Of a stretch of DNA of 64,000 nt, positions 1-8,541 are shown one piece after another. Source of the DNA: JAKACA01 sp963769255 (lineage in GTDB: Bacteria > Actinomycetota > Acidimicrobiia > Acidimicrobiales > Bog-793); assembly GCA_963769255.1 (NCBI GenBank), contig CAVYKV010000001.1:806001-870000 (forward strand), in the 5' to 3' direction. Every line of letters starts with the position of its first letter. Within the stretch, counting starts at the first letter, position 1. The notes below the pieces were generated by a model. It saw nothing but the letters and a program-made list of their open reading frames with translations. It made no database searches and was not told the origin of the DNA. The translations under genes and the position numbers were made by a program.

Positions 1-1
1 G

Positions 2-298
2 AAGGGGAAGCGCTTCGCCCTCCCGCACGCTCGCATCCTCTTGCACCAGCCCTACGGCGGAGCGGCCGGGCAGGCGACGGACATCGAACTGCAGGCAAAG
101 GAGATCCTGCGGATGCGGGACATCCTGAACGAGATGCTGGCGCACGACACGGGCCAGGACGAGGAGAAGATTCAGAGCGACACCGACCGCGACTTCATCA
201 TGAGCGCGGACGAGGCCCAGGCGTACGGTGTCATCGACGAGGTGATCACGAACCGGGAAGCCATCGGTAGCGCCATCGCTGCCGTCGGCGCTGCCTGA
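2..298 (+). CDS. clpP: ATP-dependent Clp protease proteolytic subunit, 3' part
   Basis: C-terminal part of a ClpP serine peptidase; the reading frame is open to the left edge, so the start and the catalytic Ser lie outside the window. ILLHQPYGG carries the catalytic His and DTDRDF the catalytic Asp, both in the usual ClpP positions, and the protein ends shortly after GVIDEVI as is typical. It lies 13 bases before clpX on the same strand, the usual actinobacterial arrangement, so the product should form the tetradecameric chamber fed by ClpX. A second, different ClpP lies near the other end of the window (61668-62348). Confidence 0.93.
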   Translation, partial: KGKRFALPHARILLHQPYGGAAGQATDIELQAKEILRMRDILNEMLAHDTGQDEEKIQSDTDRDFIMSADEAQAYGVIDEVITNREAIGSAIAAVGAA

Positions 299-311
299 CA
301 AGGGGGAGAAG

Positions 312-1592
<1,281 letters not shown>

Positions 1593-1673
1593 GTCGCCGC
1601 TGCGGCCACGGCCGGGCCGGCACGGGCGGCCCACCACCGATCGCCTTGCCTGCCCCTGCTGCTCGGACCGACC

Positions 1674-3029
1674 GTGCCCGATGAGGTCGGGCCCTTCTCA
1701 CCTCCCGCTGCCGGCCTGAAGGCCAGCATCGGGGAGGCGCTCGCCTGGCTCGACCGGCACGTCAATCTCGAGGCCATCGAGTCCGGCAAGGCCGGGCGCC
1801 ATGCCCTCCCAACGCTCGACCGCATCGCCGCTCTCATGAAGGTGTTGGGCGACCCTCAGGCGTCCTACCCGGTCGTGCACATCACTGGCACGAACGGCAA
1901 GGGATCGACGGCGCGCATGTGCACCTCCCTCCTCACGGCGGCAGGGCTCAACCCGGGCCTCTACACGAGCCCTCATCTCGAGACGATCAACGAGCGCATC
2001 ACCGTCGGCGGCGTCCCCATCACCGACGTCGAGCTCGCCCGCGAGCTCGCCGCCATGGCGGAGCTGGAAGTCTTCATGGGGGAACGGGCGACCTGGTTCG
2101 AGATCGTGACGGCGACGGCCTTCGCCTTCTTCGCCGGTGAGGGGGCGGACTCCGCCGTCGTCGAGGTCGGCCTCGGCGGGCGCTACGACGCCACGAACGT
2201 CGCCGACGCCGAGGTGGCCGTCGTGACGAACGTGGCGCTCGACCATCTCGACATCCTCGGTGACACCCGCGAGCAAATCGCCGCAGAGAAGGCGGGCATC
2301 ATCAAGTCGAAGAGCAGTCTCGTCCTCGGCGAGCGGGATCCGGACATCGCCCGCATCTTCGAGGAGGAGGCCCTCTCCGTCGGCGCCCACCAGGTGTGGC
2401 ATCGTGACGCCGACTTCGGGGCGAGGGACAACCGGCCCGCCCACGGCGGCCGCGTCGTCGACCTCTACACACCCCTCGGGCATTACGAGGACGTTTACGT
2501 GCCGCTCTTCGGCGCCCACCAGGGAGACAACGCCGCCTGTGCCCTCGCCGCCGCCCAGGCCTTCCTCGGCGTCCCCCTCGGGGAGGACGTCGTCCACGAG
2601 GGATTGGGCGCCGTGACGGTTCCCGGCCGCTTGGAGGTCGTGAGCCGCCAGCCGCTCATCGTCCTGGACGGTGCCCACAACCCGGCGGGGGCCGGCGCCG
2701 CCGGGGCCGCCCTGACGGAGGACTTCGTGGGCCGGCGCGTCATCGTCGTCATGGGCTGCCTGCGAGGAAGGGACGTCGCCGACCTCCTGAGCGGTCTCGG
2801 CGTCGAGCGTCTCGCCAGCGTCCTCGCCTGCACACCGCCGTCGCCTCGCGCCCAACCGGCCGCCGCCGTCGTGGAGGCCGCTTGCCGCCTCGGCCTCGAG
2901 TCCGAGGAGTGCGGAGGCGTCGCCGAGGCGCTGCAGCGTGCCGGCGAGATCGCCTCCGGGAACGACCTCGTGCTCGTGACCGGCTCGCTCTACGTCGTCG
3001 GGGCAGCCCGAGCCCTCTTGTGTCAGTGA
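1674..3029 (+). CDS. folC: Bifunctional folylpolyglutamate synthase / dihydrofolate synthase
   Basis: Mur-ligase-family enzyme that adds glutamate to dihydropteroate or folates using ATP. The P-loop TGTNGKGST is at residues 71-79 and the substrate-loop region YTSPHLETINERI follows. VEVGLGGRYDATN matches the conserved central Mur-ligase block, and LDGAHNPAG matches the C-terminal folate-synthase signature. Length is 451 residues, normal for the family. The GTG start at 1674 lies 81 bases after clpX; there is no strong Shine-Dalgarno sequence, so the start is moderately certain. Confidence 0.95.
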   Translation: MPDEVGPFSPPAAGLKASIGEALAWLDRHVNLEAIESGKAGRHALPTLDRIAALMKVLGDPQASYPVVHITGTNGKGSTARMCTSLLTAAGLNPGLYTSPHLETINERITVGGVPITDVELARELAAMAELEVFMGERATWFEIVTATAFAFFAGEGADSAVVEVGLGGRYDATNVADAEVAVVTNVALDHLDILGDTREQIAAEKAGIIKSKSSLVLGERDPDIARIFEEEALSVGAHQVWHRDADFGARDNRPAHGGRVVDLYTPLGHYEDVYVPLFGAHQGDNAACALAAAQAFLGVPLGEDVVHEGLGAVTVPGRLEVVSRQPLIVLDGAHNPAGAGAAGAALTEDFVGRRVIVVMGCLRGRDVADLLSGLGVERLASVLACTPPSPRAQPAAAVVEAACRLGLESEECGGVAEALQRAGEIASGNDLVLVTGSLYVVGAARALLCQ

Positions 3030-3118
3030 GCGACCCGAGCCGACCGGAGAACACCGCCGACGACCCGGCTCGCCGCCACGCCCCGACGACGGGATCGCCT
3101 GAGGCGCACCGAGCGCGC

Positions 3119-3124
3119 TAGCCT
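3119..3124 (+). promoter_or_regulatory. Candidate -10 hexamer TAGCCT, leaderless ndk transcript
   Basis: TAGCCT ends 9 bases before the GTG start of ndk, so transcription would begin at or next to the start codon. No Shine-Dalgarno sequence is present. The same spacing recurs at several other genes in this window. Confidence 0.45.
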
Positions 3125-3133
3125 GCCGACCCC

Positions 3134-3544
3134 GTGAACCGCACCCTTGTGATCTGCAAGCCGGACGCCGTGGCGAGAGGGCTCGCCGGGGAGATCGTGA
3201 GCCGTCTCGAGCGCAAAGGCCTCCGCCTCGTCGCCCTCGAGCTGCGCACGATCACGGCGGAGGTCGCCGCCGAGCACTACGCCGAGCACGCCGGCAAGCC
3301 CTTCTACGGTGACCTCATCGAGTTCATCACGGGCGGGCCTGCTCTCCTCGCCGTCGTGGAGGGCCCGACCGACACCTGGAGGATCGTCCGCACGATGATG
3401 GGGCCGACGAACCCCGCCGAGGCGCCGCCGGGTACGATACGAGGGGATTTCGGCACGATCATGACCGAGAACCTCGTCCACGGCTCCGACGGTCCGGAGT
3501 CGGCCGAGCGTGAGATCGGTATCTTCTTCCCCGATCTCAGCTGA
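3134..3544 (+). CDS. ndk: Nucleoside-diphosphate kinase
   Basis: Transfers the gamma phosphate from NTPs to NDPs through a phospho-histidine. The protein begins with RTLVICKPDA, the NDK start signature with the conserved Lys, and the active site NLVHGSDGPESA places the catalytic His at residue 116. Its 136 residues match the family. The GTG start follows a TAGCCT hexamer by 9 bases, with no ribosome site, which suggests a leaderless message. It sits between folC and the mre cluster, as in many actinobacteria. Confidence 0.97.
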   Translation: MNRTLVICKPDAVARGLAGEIVSRLERKGLRLVALELRTITAEVAAEHYAEHAGKPFYGDLIEFITGGPALLAVVEGPTDTWRIVRTMMGPTNPAEAPPGTIRGDFGTIMTENLVHGSDGPESAEREIGIFFPDLS

Positions 3545-3552
3545 GCGGTCCG

Positions 3553-3582
3553 TCCGCCCAACGCGCCCGGTCGGGCGGATTT
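3553..3582 (+). terminator. Candidate intrinsic terminator after ndk
   Basis: A perfect 7-bp inverted repeat (TCCGCCC at 3553-3559, GGGCGGA at 3573-3579) starts 9 bases after the ndk stop and is followed by TTT. The 13-base loop is large and the T tract short, which is usual in high-GC DNA. Confidence 0.45.
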
Positions 3583-3594
3583 GCGGGGTCGCCC

Positions 3595-3624
3595 TTGTAC
3601 CGGTCGGCGTCGATCCCTTAGCCT
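3595..3624 (+). promoter_or_regulatory. Candidate mreB promoter
   Basis: TTGTAC (3595-3600) and TAGCCT (3619-3624) are separated by 18 bases, giving plausible -35 and -10 elements. They lie directly after the ndk terminator candidate and leave a leader of roughly 30 bases before the mreB ATG at 3662. Confidence 0.45.
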
Positions 3625-3661
3625 GGTGTGACCGCACCTCTAGTGCTTGGACGATTTTCGT

Positions 3662-4693
3662 ATGGCTGACAACCGTTTCTCCTTCATCGGCCGGGACATG
3701 GCGGTAGACCTCGGTACTGCCAACACGCTCGTCTACGTCCGTGGCAAGGGCATCGTGCTGAACGAGCCCTCCGTCGTCGCCATCAACGTGAAGGACGGGC
3801 ACCCGCTCGCCGTCGGGGCGGAGGCGAAGCGGATGATCGGCCGCACGCCGAGCAACATCCAGGCGATCCGGCCCCTCAAGGACGGCGTCATCGCCGACTT
3901 CGAGATCTGCGAGATGATGCTGCGCTACTTCATCCGCCGGGTGCACCCTCGCCGCTTCTCCAAGCCGCGCATGGTCATCTGCGTGCCCTCCGGCATCACC
4001 GGCGTCGAGAAGCGCGCCGTGCAGGAGGCGGCAGAGTACGCCGGCGCCCGCAAGGCCTACATCGTCGAGGAGCCGATGGCAGCGGCCATCGGCGCCGGGC
4101 TGCCCATCCACGAGCCCACCGGCAACATGGTGGTGGACATCGGCGGCGGGACGACCGAGGTGGCCGTCATCTCACTCGGCGGCATCGTCGTGAGCCAGTC
4201 CATCCGCATCGGCGGCGACGAGCTGGACGAGGCCATCATCTCGTTCGTAAAGAAGGAGTACAGCCTCGCTCTCGGTGAGCGCACGGCGGAGGAGATCAAG
4301 ATCGCCCTCGGCTCCGCCTGCGAGCTCGAGGAGGAGCTGCACGCCGAGATCCGAGGCCGCGACCTCGTGACGGGACTTCCGAAGACGGTCGTCACGACCA
4401 CGGAGGAGATCCGCAAGGCCATCGAGGAGCCGGTGGCCGCCGTCGTCGACGCCGTCAAGGTCACGCTCGACCGCTGCCCGCCGGAGCTGGCCGCCGACAT
4501 CATGGAGCAGGGCATCGTGCTGACGGGAGGTGGCGCTCTCCTGCACGGGCTCGACGTGCGCTTGCAGGCCGAGACGCACATGCCCATCGTCGTGGCACCG
4601 GATCCGCTCAACTGCGTCGCGCTCGGCAGTGGGATGTGCCTGGAGGAGTTCGAGGCACTGAAGGCGGTTCTCCAGTCCTCGTCCAACCGCTGA
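3662..4693 (+). CDS. mreB: Rod shape-determining protein MreB
   Basis: Bacterial actin homologue that directs lateral cell-wall synthesis from beneath the membrane. Phosphate-binding loop 1 is AVDLGTANT (about residues 14-22), phosphate loop 2 is DIGGGTTEVAV (159-169) and the adenosine region is GIVLTGGGALL near residue 285. The 343-residue length fits the family. The start was taken at ATG 3662; an in-frame TTG five codons upstream (3647) cannot be excluded. It is the first gene of an mreB-mreC-mreD-mrdA operon, so the cell is likely rod-shaped or elongates laterally. Confidence 0.96.
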   Translation: MADNRFSFIGRDMAVDLGTANTLVYVRGKGIVLNEPSVVAINVKDGHPLAVGAEAKRMIGRTPSNIQAIRPLKDGVIADFEICEMMLRYFIRRVHPRRFSKPRMVICVPSGITGVEKRAVQEAAEYAGARKAYIVEEPMAAAIGAGLPIHEPTGNMVVDIGGGTTEVAVISLGGIVVSQSIRIGGDELDEAIISFVKKEYSLALGERTAEEIKIALGSACELEEELHAEIRGRDLVTGLPKTVVTTTEEIRKAIEEPVAAVVDAVKVTLDRCPPELAADIMEQGIVLTGGGALLHGLDVRLQAETHMPIVVAPDPLNCVALGSGMCLEEFEALKAVLQSSSNR

Positions 4694-4703
4694 CCCCGGA
4701 GTC

Positions 4704-5543
4704 GTGGTGGCCACGACTCGTCGCAACACCTCCCAGCGGCTGACCCTCATCATCCTCGTACTCCTCTCTGTCACCGCCATCACCCTCGACTACCGGGGGC
4801 AGGCGAGCCATGTGATCAGGGACGTGCGCAACGCTGCCCGTGACGCCGTCTCCCCCGTGCAGCGAGTGCTCTCCGACGCCCTGCATCCCATCGGGGACCT
4901 CTTCTCCGGCGCCGTCAATTACGGCAGCGTCGTGCGGCAGAACGAGAAGCTGCGCAGCGAGCTCGGCGCCCTCCGCCGTCAGGCGCTCGAGAACGAGGGC
5001 GCCGAGCACGAGCTGCAGGAGCTCCTCGACGAGGAGAACCTGCCCTATGTGCAGAACATCCCGACGCTCGAAGCCGCCGTCGTCTCGGGGCCGTCCTCCA
5101 ACTACCAGGAGACCTTCGAGATCGATCGGGGCACCTCCTCCGGCGTCGGGGTCGGCATGCCGGTCGTCGTAGCCGCCGGGCTGCTCGGAACGGTCATCTC
5201 CGCGGGCTCGGACACCGCCGTCGTGCGGGCGCTCACGGATCCCGGATCCGCCTGGGGGATCAGCTTCGGTATCCCACCCTCCGTCGCAGTGGCCGACGGC
5301 CAGGGCGCCGGCTACCAGCTCTCACTCGACGACGTCACGGCCAATACACCGGTGCACGTCGGGGAGCCGGTCTTCTCGAGCGGCATCGCCGGCGCCGCCC
5401 TCCCAGCCGGCCTCCCGATCGGTACGGTGTCGTCCGTGCACTACGTGGGCGGGAACCTGACGAAGTCGGTGCTCGTGAAGCCGCTCGCCAGCTACAGCGC
5501 CTACAGCTTCGTGACGGTGTTGCTGTGGTTCCCGGCCCCGTGA
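4704..5543 (+). CDS. mreC: Rod shape-determining protein MreC
   Basis: Membrane-anchored periplasmic scaffold of the elongation complex. A short cytoplasmic N-terminus is followed by one transmembrane helix (about residues 13-30). A coiled-coil stretch rich in Glu, Leu and Arg spans roughly 75-115, and after it comes the beta-rich MreC domain with VVSGPSSNYQETFEIDRG and GMPVVVAAGLLGTV. Length is 279 residues. GTG at 4704 (or 4707) is used, 10 bases after mreB. Confidence 0.93.
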   Translation: MVATTRRNTSQRLTLIILVLLSVTAITLDYRGQASHVIRDVRNAARDAVSPVQRVLSDALHPIGDLFSGAVNYGSVVRQNEKLRSELGALRRQALENEGAEHELQELLDEENLPYVQNIPTLEAAVVSGPSSNYQETFEIDRGTSSGVGVGMPVVVAAGLLGTVISAGSDTAVVRALTDPGSAWGISFGIPPSVAVADGQGAGYQLSLDDVTANTPVHVGEPVFSSGIAGAALPAGLPIGTVSSVHYVGGNLTKSVLVKPLASYSAYSFVTVLLWFPAP

Positions 5544-5568
5544 GCACCCGGCAGACGCCCGCCTCGGG

Positions 5569-6114
5569 GTGCCGACCGTGACGGCGCGTACGTGGCTCCG
5601 GCTCGGTGCCATCGTCCTCGCCACGCTCGTCCTCCAGGAGGGCCTCCTCAACGCGCTCACCCTCGGCGGGGCCCACCCTGACGCCTTCGTCGTCCTCGCC
5701 GTCGCCGCCGGGCTGGCGGCCGGGGCGCAGCGAGGAGCCGTCATCGCCTTCGTCGTGGGGCTCGTGGCCGACCTCTTCGTGCTCACCCCCTTCGGCCTCT
5801 CGTCACTCGTGTTCGTGCTCGTCGCCTTCGGCGTCGGCCTCCTCGCCGCCGTCCCGAGCGGCCGCGCCCCCTACGGGTTCCAGATGTTCGTGGCGCTCGT
5901 GAGCGGCCTCGTCGCCTCCGTCGTCTTCGACGGCATCAACGACCTCCTCGGACAACCGAAGCTGCCCAATCACCAGCTCGTCGTGGTCGCGCTCGTCGTC
6001 GGCGTGGCGGCCGCCCTCCTCGTCGTCCCGGCCCGGGCCGCCATGTCGTGGGCGCTCACGGTGGGGCCGTCCCGGGAGCCGGCCGCCCTCTCCGGGGGGA
6101 GCGCGACCCGGTGA
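5569..6114 (+). CDS. mreD: Rod shape-determining protein MreD
   Basis: Small polytopic membrane protein of the elongation machinery. The 181 residues are dominated by about five hydrophobic segments, including an N-terminal helix around LRLGAIVLATLVLQEGLL, with a conserved-looking GLVADLF in the middle. Sequence is weakly conserved in this family, so position between mreC and PBP2 carries much of the call. The stop overlaps the next gene's start in a GTGA. Confidence 0.85.
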   Translation: MPTVTARTWLRLGAIVLATLVLQEGLLNALTLGGAHPDAFVVLAVAAGLAAGAQRGAVIAFVVGLVADLFVLTPFGLSSLVFVLVAFGVGLLAAVPSGRAPYGFQMFVALVSGLVASVVFDGINDLLGQPKLPNHQLVVVALVVGVAAALLVVPARAAMSWALTVGPSREPAALSGGSATR

Positions 6115-8228
6115 CGCCCACCGGCCCGCGGGACCGCCGCCCCGAGGGGGGAGGGGGATCGTCCGGACGGTCGCACGTGCCGCGCCCTGGCATCCTCTCC
6201 GAGCCGGAGGACGAGCTCGTCGACCGTCCCCGCCAACGCATCAGCTCGAGCCCGCTCAAGCGGATGGAGGGCGAGGAGAAGGAGCTGGAGCGCCGGAGCC
6301 AACCGGTGCACGTCGGTCTCCGCCTCACGGTCATGGGCGTCGTCGTCCTCGGGCTCTTCTCGATCATGATCGTCCGGCTCTGGTCCCTCCAAGTGCTGCA
6401 AGGCCCGGCCGCCATCAAGGCGGAGAACGCCCTCACCACCCGCGTCGTCTACGTGACGCCGCCCCGCGGCCTCGTCCTCTCCCGCAACGGGGTGGTCCTC
6501 GTCGCCAACAAGGTCATGGCCGTGGTCACGCTCAACCGCCAGGACGCCGCCAACGACCCCGGGCTCGTGCAGCGCGTGGCCGTCGTGCTCGGCATGACGA
6601 CGACGGAGATCGACGCCGACCTGAACGACCAGCAGGACAGCCTCTACGAGCCGGTGCCGGTCGCCGTCGGCGTGAGCGCCGCCACGATCCTCACCCTCTC
6701 CGAGCACGCCGCTCAGCTGCCCGGCGTCGTCGTGAGCTACGTCGCCGAGCGCACCTACCCGGAGAAGTCCCTCGGCGTCCAGATGCTCGGGTACGTCTCG
6801 GACATCAACGCCGGGGAGCTGAAGGCGCTCTCCAAAGAGGGCTACCTGGCGAGCGACGTCATCGGGCAGGCAGGCGTGGAGGCGCAGTACGAGCAGTTCC
6901 TGCGCGGCAAGCCCGGCAAGGACGTGCTCAAGGTGGACGCCCTCGGGGACGCCGTCGGCACGGCGTCGGAGACGGCTGCCACGCCGGGCGACGACGTCGT
7001 CCTGAACATCGACACCGGGCTGGAGGCGGAGGTGCAGAAAGCGCTCTCTGACCAGCTGTCGTCCCTCAGCACTTCCGGCCAGAAGGCGAGGTCGGGGGCC
7101 GTCGTCGTGCTCGACCCGCAAAACGGCGCCGTGCTCGCCATGGTCTCCCTCCCCGACTACAACCCCGAGTGGTGGGTGGGTGGCATGAGCACGGCCCACT
7201 GGGACGAGCTGGAAGCGAAATCGTCCGGTAATCCCCAGGTCAACCGAGTCATCAACGGGGTCTACCAGCCCGGCTCGTCGTTCAAGCTGGCGACGGCGAC
7301 GGCCGCCCTGCAGGACGGCGTCATCTCGCCCTACACGCTGATCTCCGACCCGGGCTATTTCAAGATCCCTAACTGCACCGGCGATTGCACGTTCCTCAAC
7401 AACGAGGACGAGAGCTGCGGCTCCTGCAACGTCACGACGGCGCTCACGATCTCCGACGACGTCTTCTTCTACACGATGGGCTTCGACTTCTTCACCGACA
7501 AGGGCACGGACGACAGCGAGGGCATCCAGCAGTACGCCGCCGCCTATGGCTTCGGCCAGCCCACGGGCATCGACCTCCCGAACGAGTCCTCCGGGCAGGT
7601 GGACGGCCCGCAGCTGCGCAAGGCCCAGCACAAGGCGAAGCCCGCCGCCTTCCCGTACACCTATTACGGAGCCGGCGACGCCCTCGAAACCGCCTTCGGC
7701 CAAGGCGAGACCCTCGTCACCCCACTCCAGATCGCCGATGCCTACGCCACCTTCGCCAACGGCGGCACCCGCTACGCCCCCCAGGTGGCGGCGGCGGTGG
7801 TCTCGCCCACGGGCAAGATCGTGAAGGTCTTCCAGCCCAAGGTGGAAGGTCACGTCACGATCTCGCCCGAGAACTACTCGGCCATGCTGGCGGGCTTCGA
7901 GGGCGTCATCACCAAGAGCAACGGCACCGCCTACCAGGCCTTCCAGGGCTACCGGTACACGCTGCTCCCCATCGCCGGCAAGACGGGAACGGCCACGACG
8001 AGCGCCAATCCGGCCGCCCAGCCGACGGCCGTCTTCGTCGCCTTCGGGCCCGTCCCCACGGACGGCTCCGTCGACACCTCGTTGCCGCAGTACTGCGTAG
8101 CGGCCGTCATCCCGGGCGCCGGCTACGGTGCCTCGGCGGCCGCTCCGGTCGTGCGGGCCATCTTCTCGTACCTCATCAAGCACCCCGTGCACAGCGTCGA
8201 CCTCCACCCGAGGCTGCCCGCCGGCTGA
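6111..8228 (+). CDS. mrdA: Penicillin-binding protein 2 (elongation transpeptidase)
   Basis: Class B PBP that cross-links peptidoglycan during elongation. A charged, low-complexity cytoplasmic segment of about 65 residues precedes one transmembrane helix (about 70-92). The PBP dimerisation domain follows, then the transpeptidase domain. Catalytic motifs are SSFK at 389-392 (nucleophile Ser389), SDD at 448-450 in place of SxN, and KTG at 624-626. An Asp in the third position is usual for PBP2, so this is not a defect. The GTG at 6111 overlaps the mreD stop (GTGA) and follows a GGGGGGAG ribosome site; an upstream extension of the frame inside mreD is ignored. No rodA follows it, unlike in many genomes. 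Confidence 0.94.
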   Translation: MTPTGPRDRRPEGGGGSSGRSHVPRPGILSEPEDELVDRPRQRISSSPLKRMEGEEKELERRSQPVHVGLRLTVMGVVVLGLFSIMIVRLWSLQVLQGPAAIKAENALTTRVVYVTPPRGLVLSRNGVVLVANKVMAVVTLNRQDAANDPGLVQRVAVVLGMTTTEIDADLNDQQDSLYEPVPVAVGVSAATILTLSEHAAQLPGVVVSYVAERTYPEKSLGVQMLGYVSDINAGELKALSKEGYLASDVIGQAGVEAQYEQFLRGKPGKDVLKVDALGDAVGTASETAATPGDDVVLNIDTGLEAEVQKALSDQLSSLSTSGQKARSGAVVVLDPQNGAVLAMVSLPDYNPEWWVGGMSTAHWDELEAKSSGNPQVNRVINGVYQPGSSFKLATATAALQDGVISPYTLISDPGYFKIPNCTGDCTFLNNEDESCGSCNVTTALTISDDVFFYTMGFDFFTDKGTDDSEGIQQYAAAYGFGQPTGIDLPNESSGQVDGPQLRKAQHKAKPAAFPYTYYGAGDALETAFGQGETLVTPLQIADAYATFANGGTRYAPQVAAAVVSPTGKIVKVFQPKVEGHVTISPENYSAMLAGFEGVITKSNGTAYQAFQGYRYTLLPIAGKTGTATTSANPAAQPTAVFVAFGPVPTDGSVDTSLPQYCVAAVIPGAGYGASAAAPVVRAIFSYLIKHPVHSVDLHPRLPAG

Positions 8229-8541
8229 GAGCGGCCGCTGAAGGCGCCTGCGAGCCCGCCGGCGGGCAGTAGTGTGTCGGCCAGGATGACCGTGTGGGGA
8301 TCGCCGCAGCCAAGGCAGGTGGCACCCGCGCTCGTCGTCTGTTCCGTTCTTGCTGCACTGTGTGACCGTTACACCGCCGCTGGCGGTGCCTCCCGGTGCC
8401 GCCAGGACGGTCAGGACACCGTGCTCGTCACTGACGACAGCACCCCGGGCTGGCGCGCCGCTGCGACACCGCACGCGGCGCCGGCCGCCCGCCGGGTGTG
8501 CCTGGCGCGCCGCGACGCGCCCTCACGAAGGGATCTTCCTG
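8229..8541 (+). other. 313-base intergenic region, leader of rne
   Basis: No convincing gene is seen here. A perfect palindrome of two 7-base arms lies at 8254-8267, but it has no loop. A hairpin with 7-bp arms (CACCGCC 8372-8378, GGCGGTG 8382-8388) and a GCT loop lies mid-region. A good ribosome site (GAAGGGATC) ends the region just before the rne ATG. A long structured leader would fit RNase E-type autoregulation, but that is inference. Confidence 0.4.

Noticed and set aside
3026..3121. 31-codon frame overlapping the folC stop and ending before ndk
   Set aside because: No ribosome site, polar low-complexity sequence and no family; probably chance.
7440..7470. PBP2 with SDD instead of SxN
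   Set aside because: An Asp at this place is the rule for PBP2-type enzymes, so it is not a defect.
8254..8267. Perfect palindrome after mrdA as a terminator
   Set aside because: No loop and no T tract; it cannot form a normal terminator hairpin.
5970..8474. 834-codon open frame on the minus strand across mrdA
   Set aside because: Antisense shadow of a gene with full PBP2 motifs; no ribosome site or domain.
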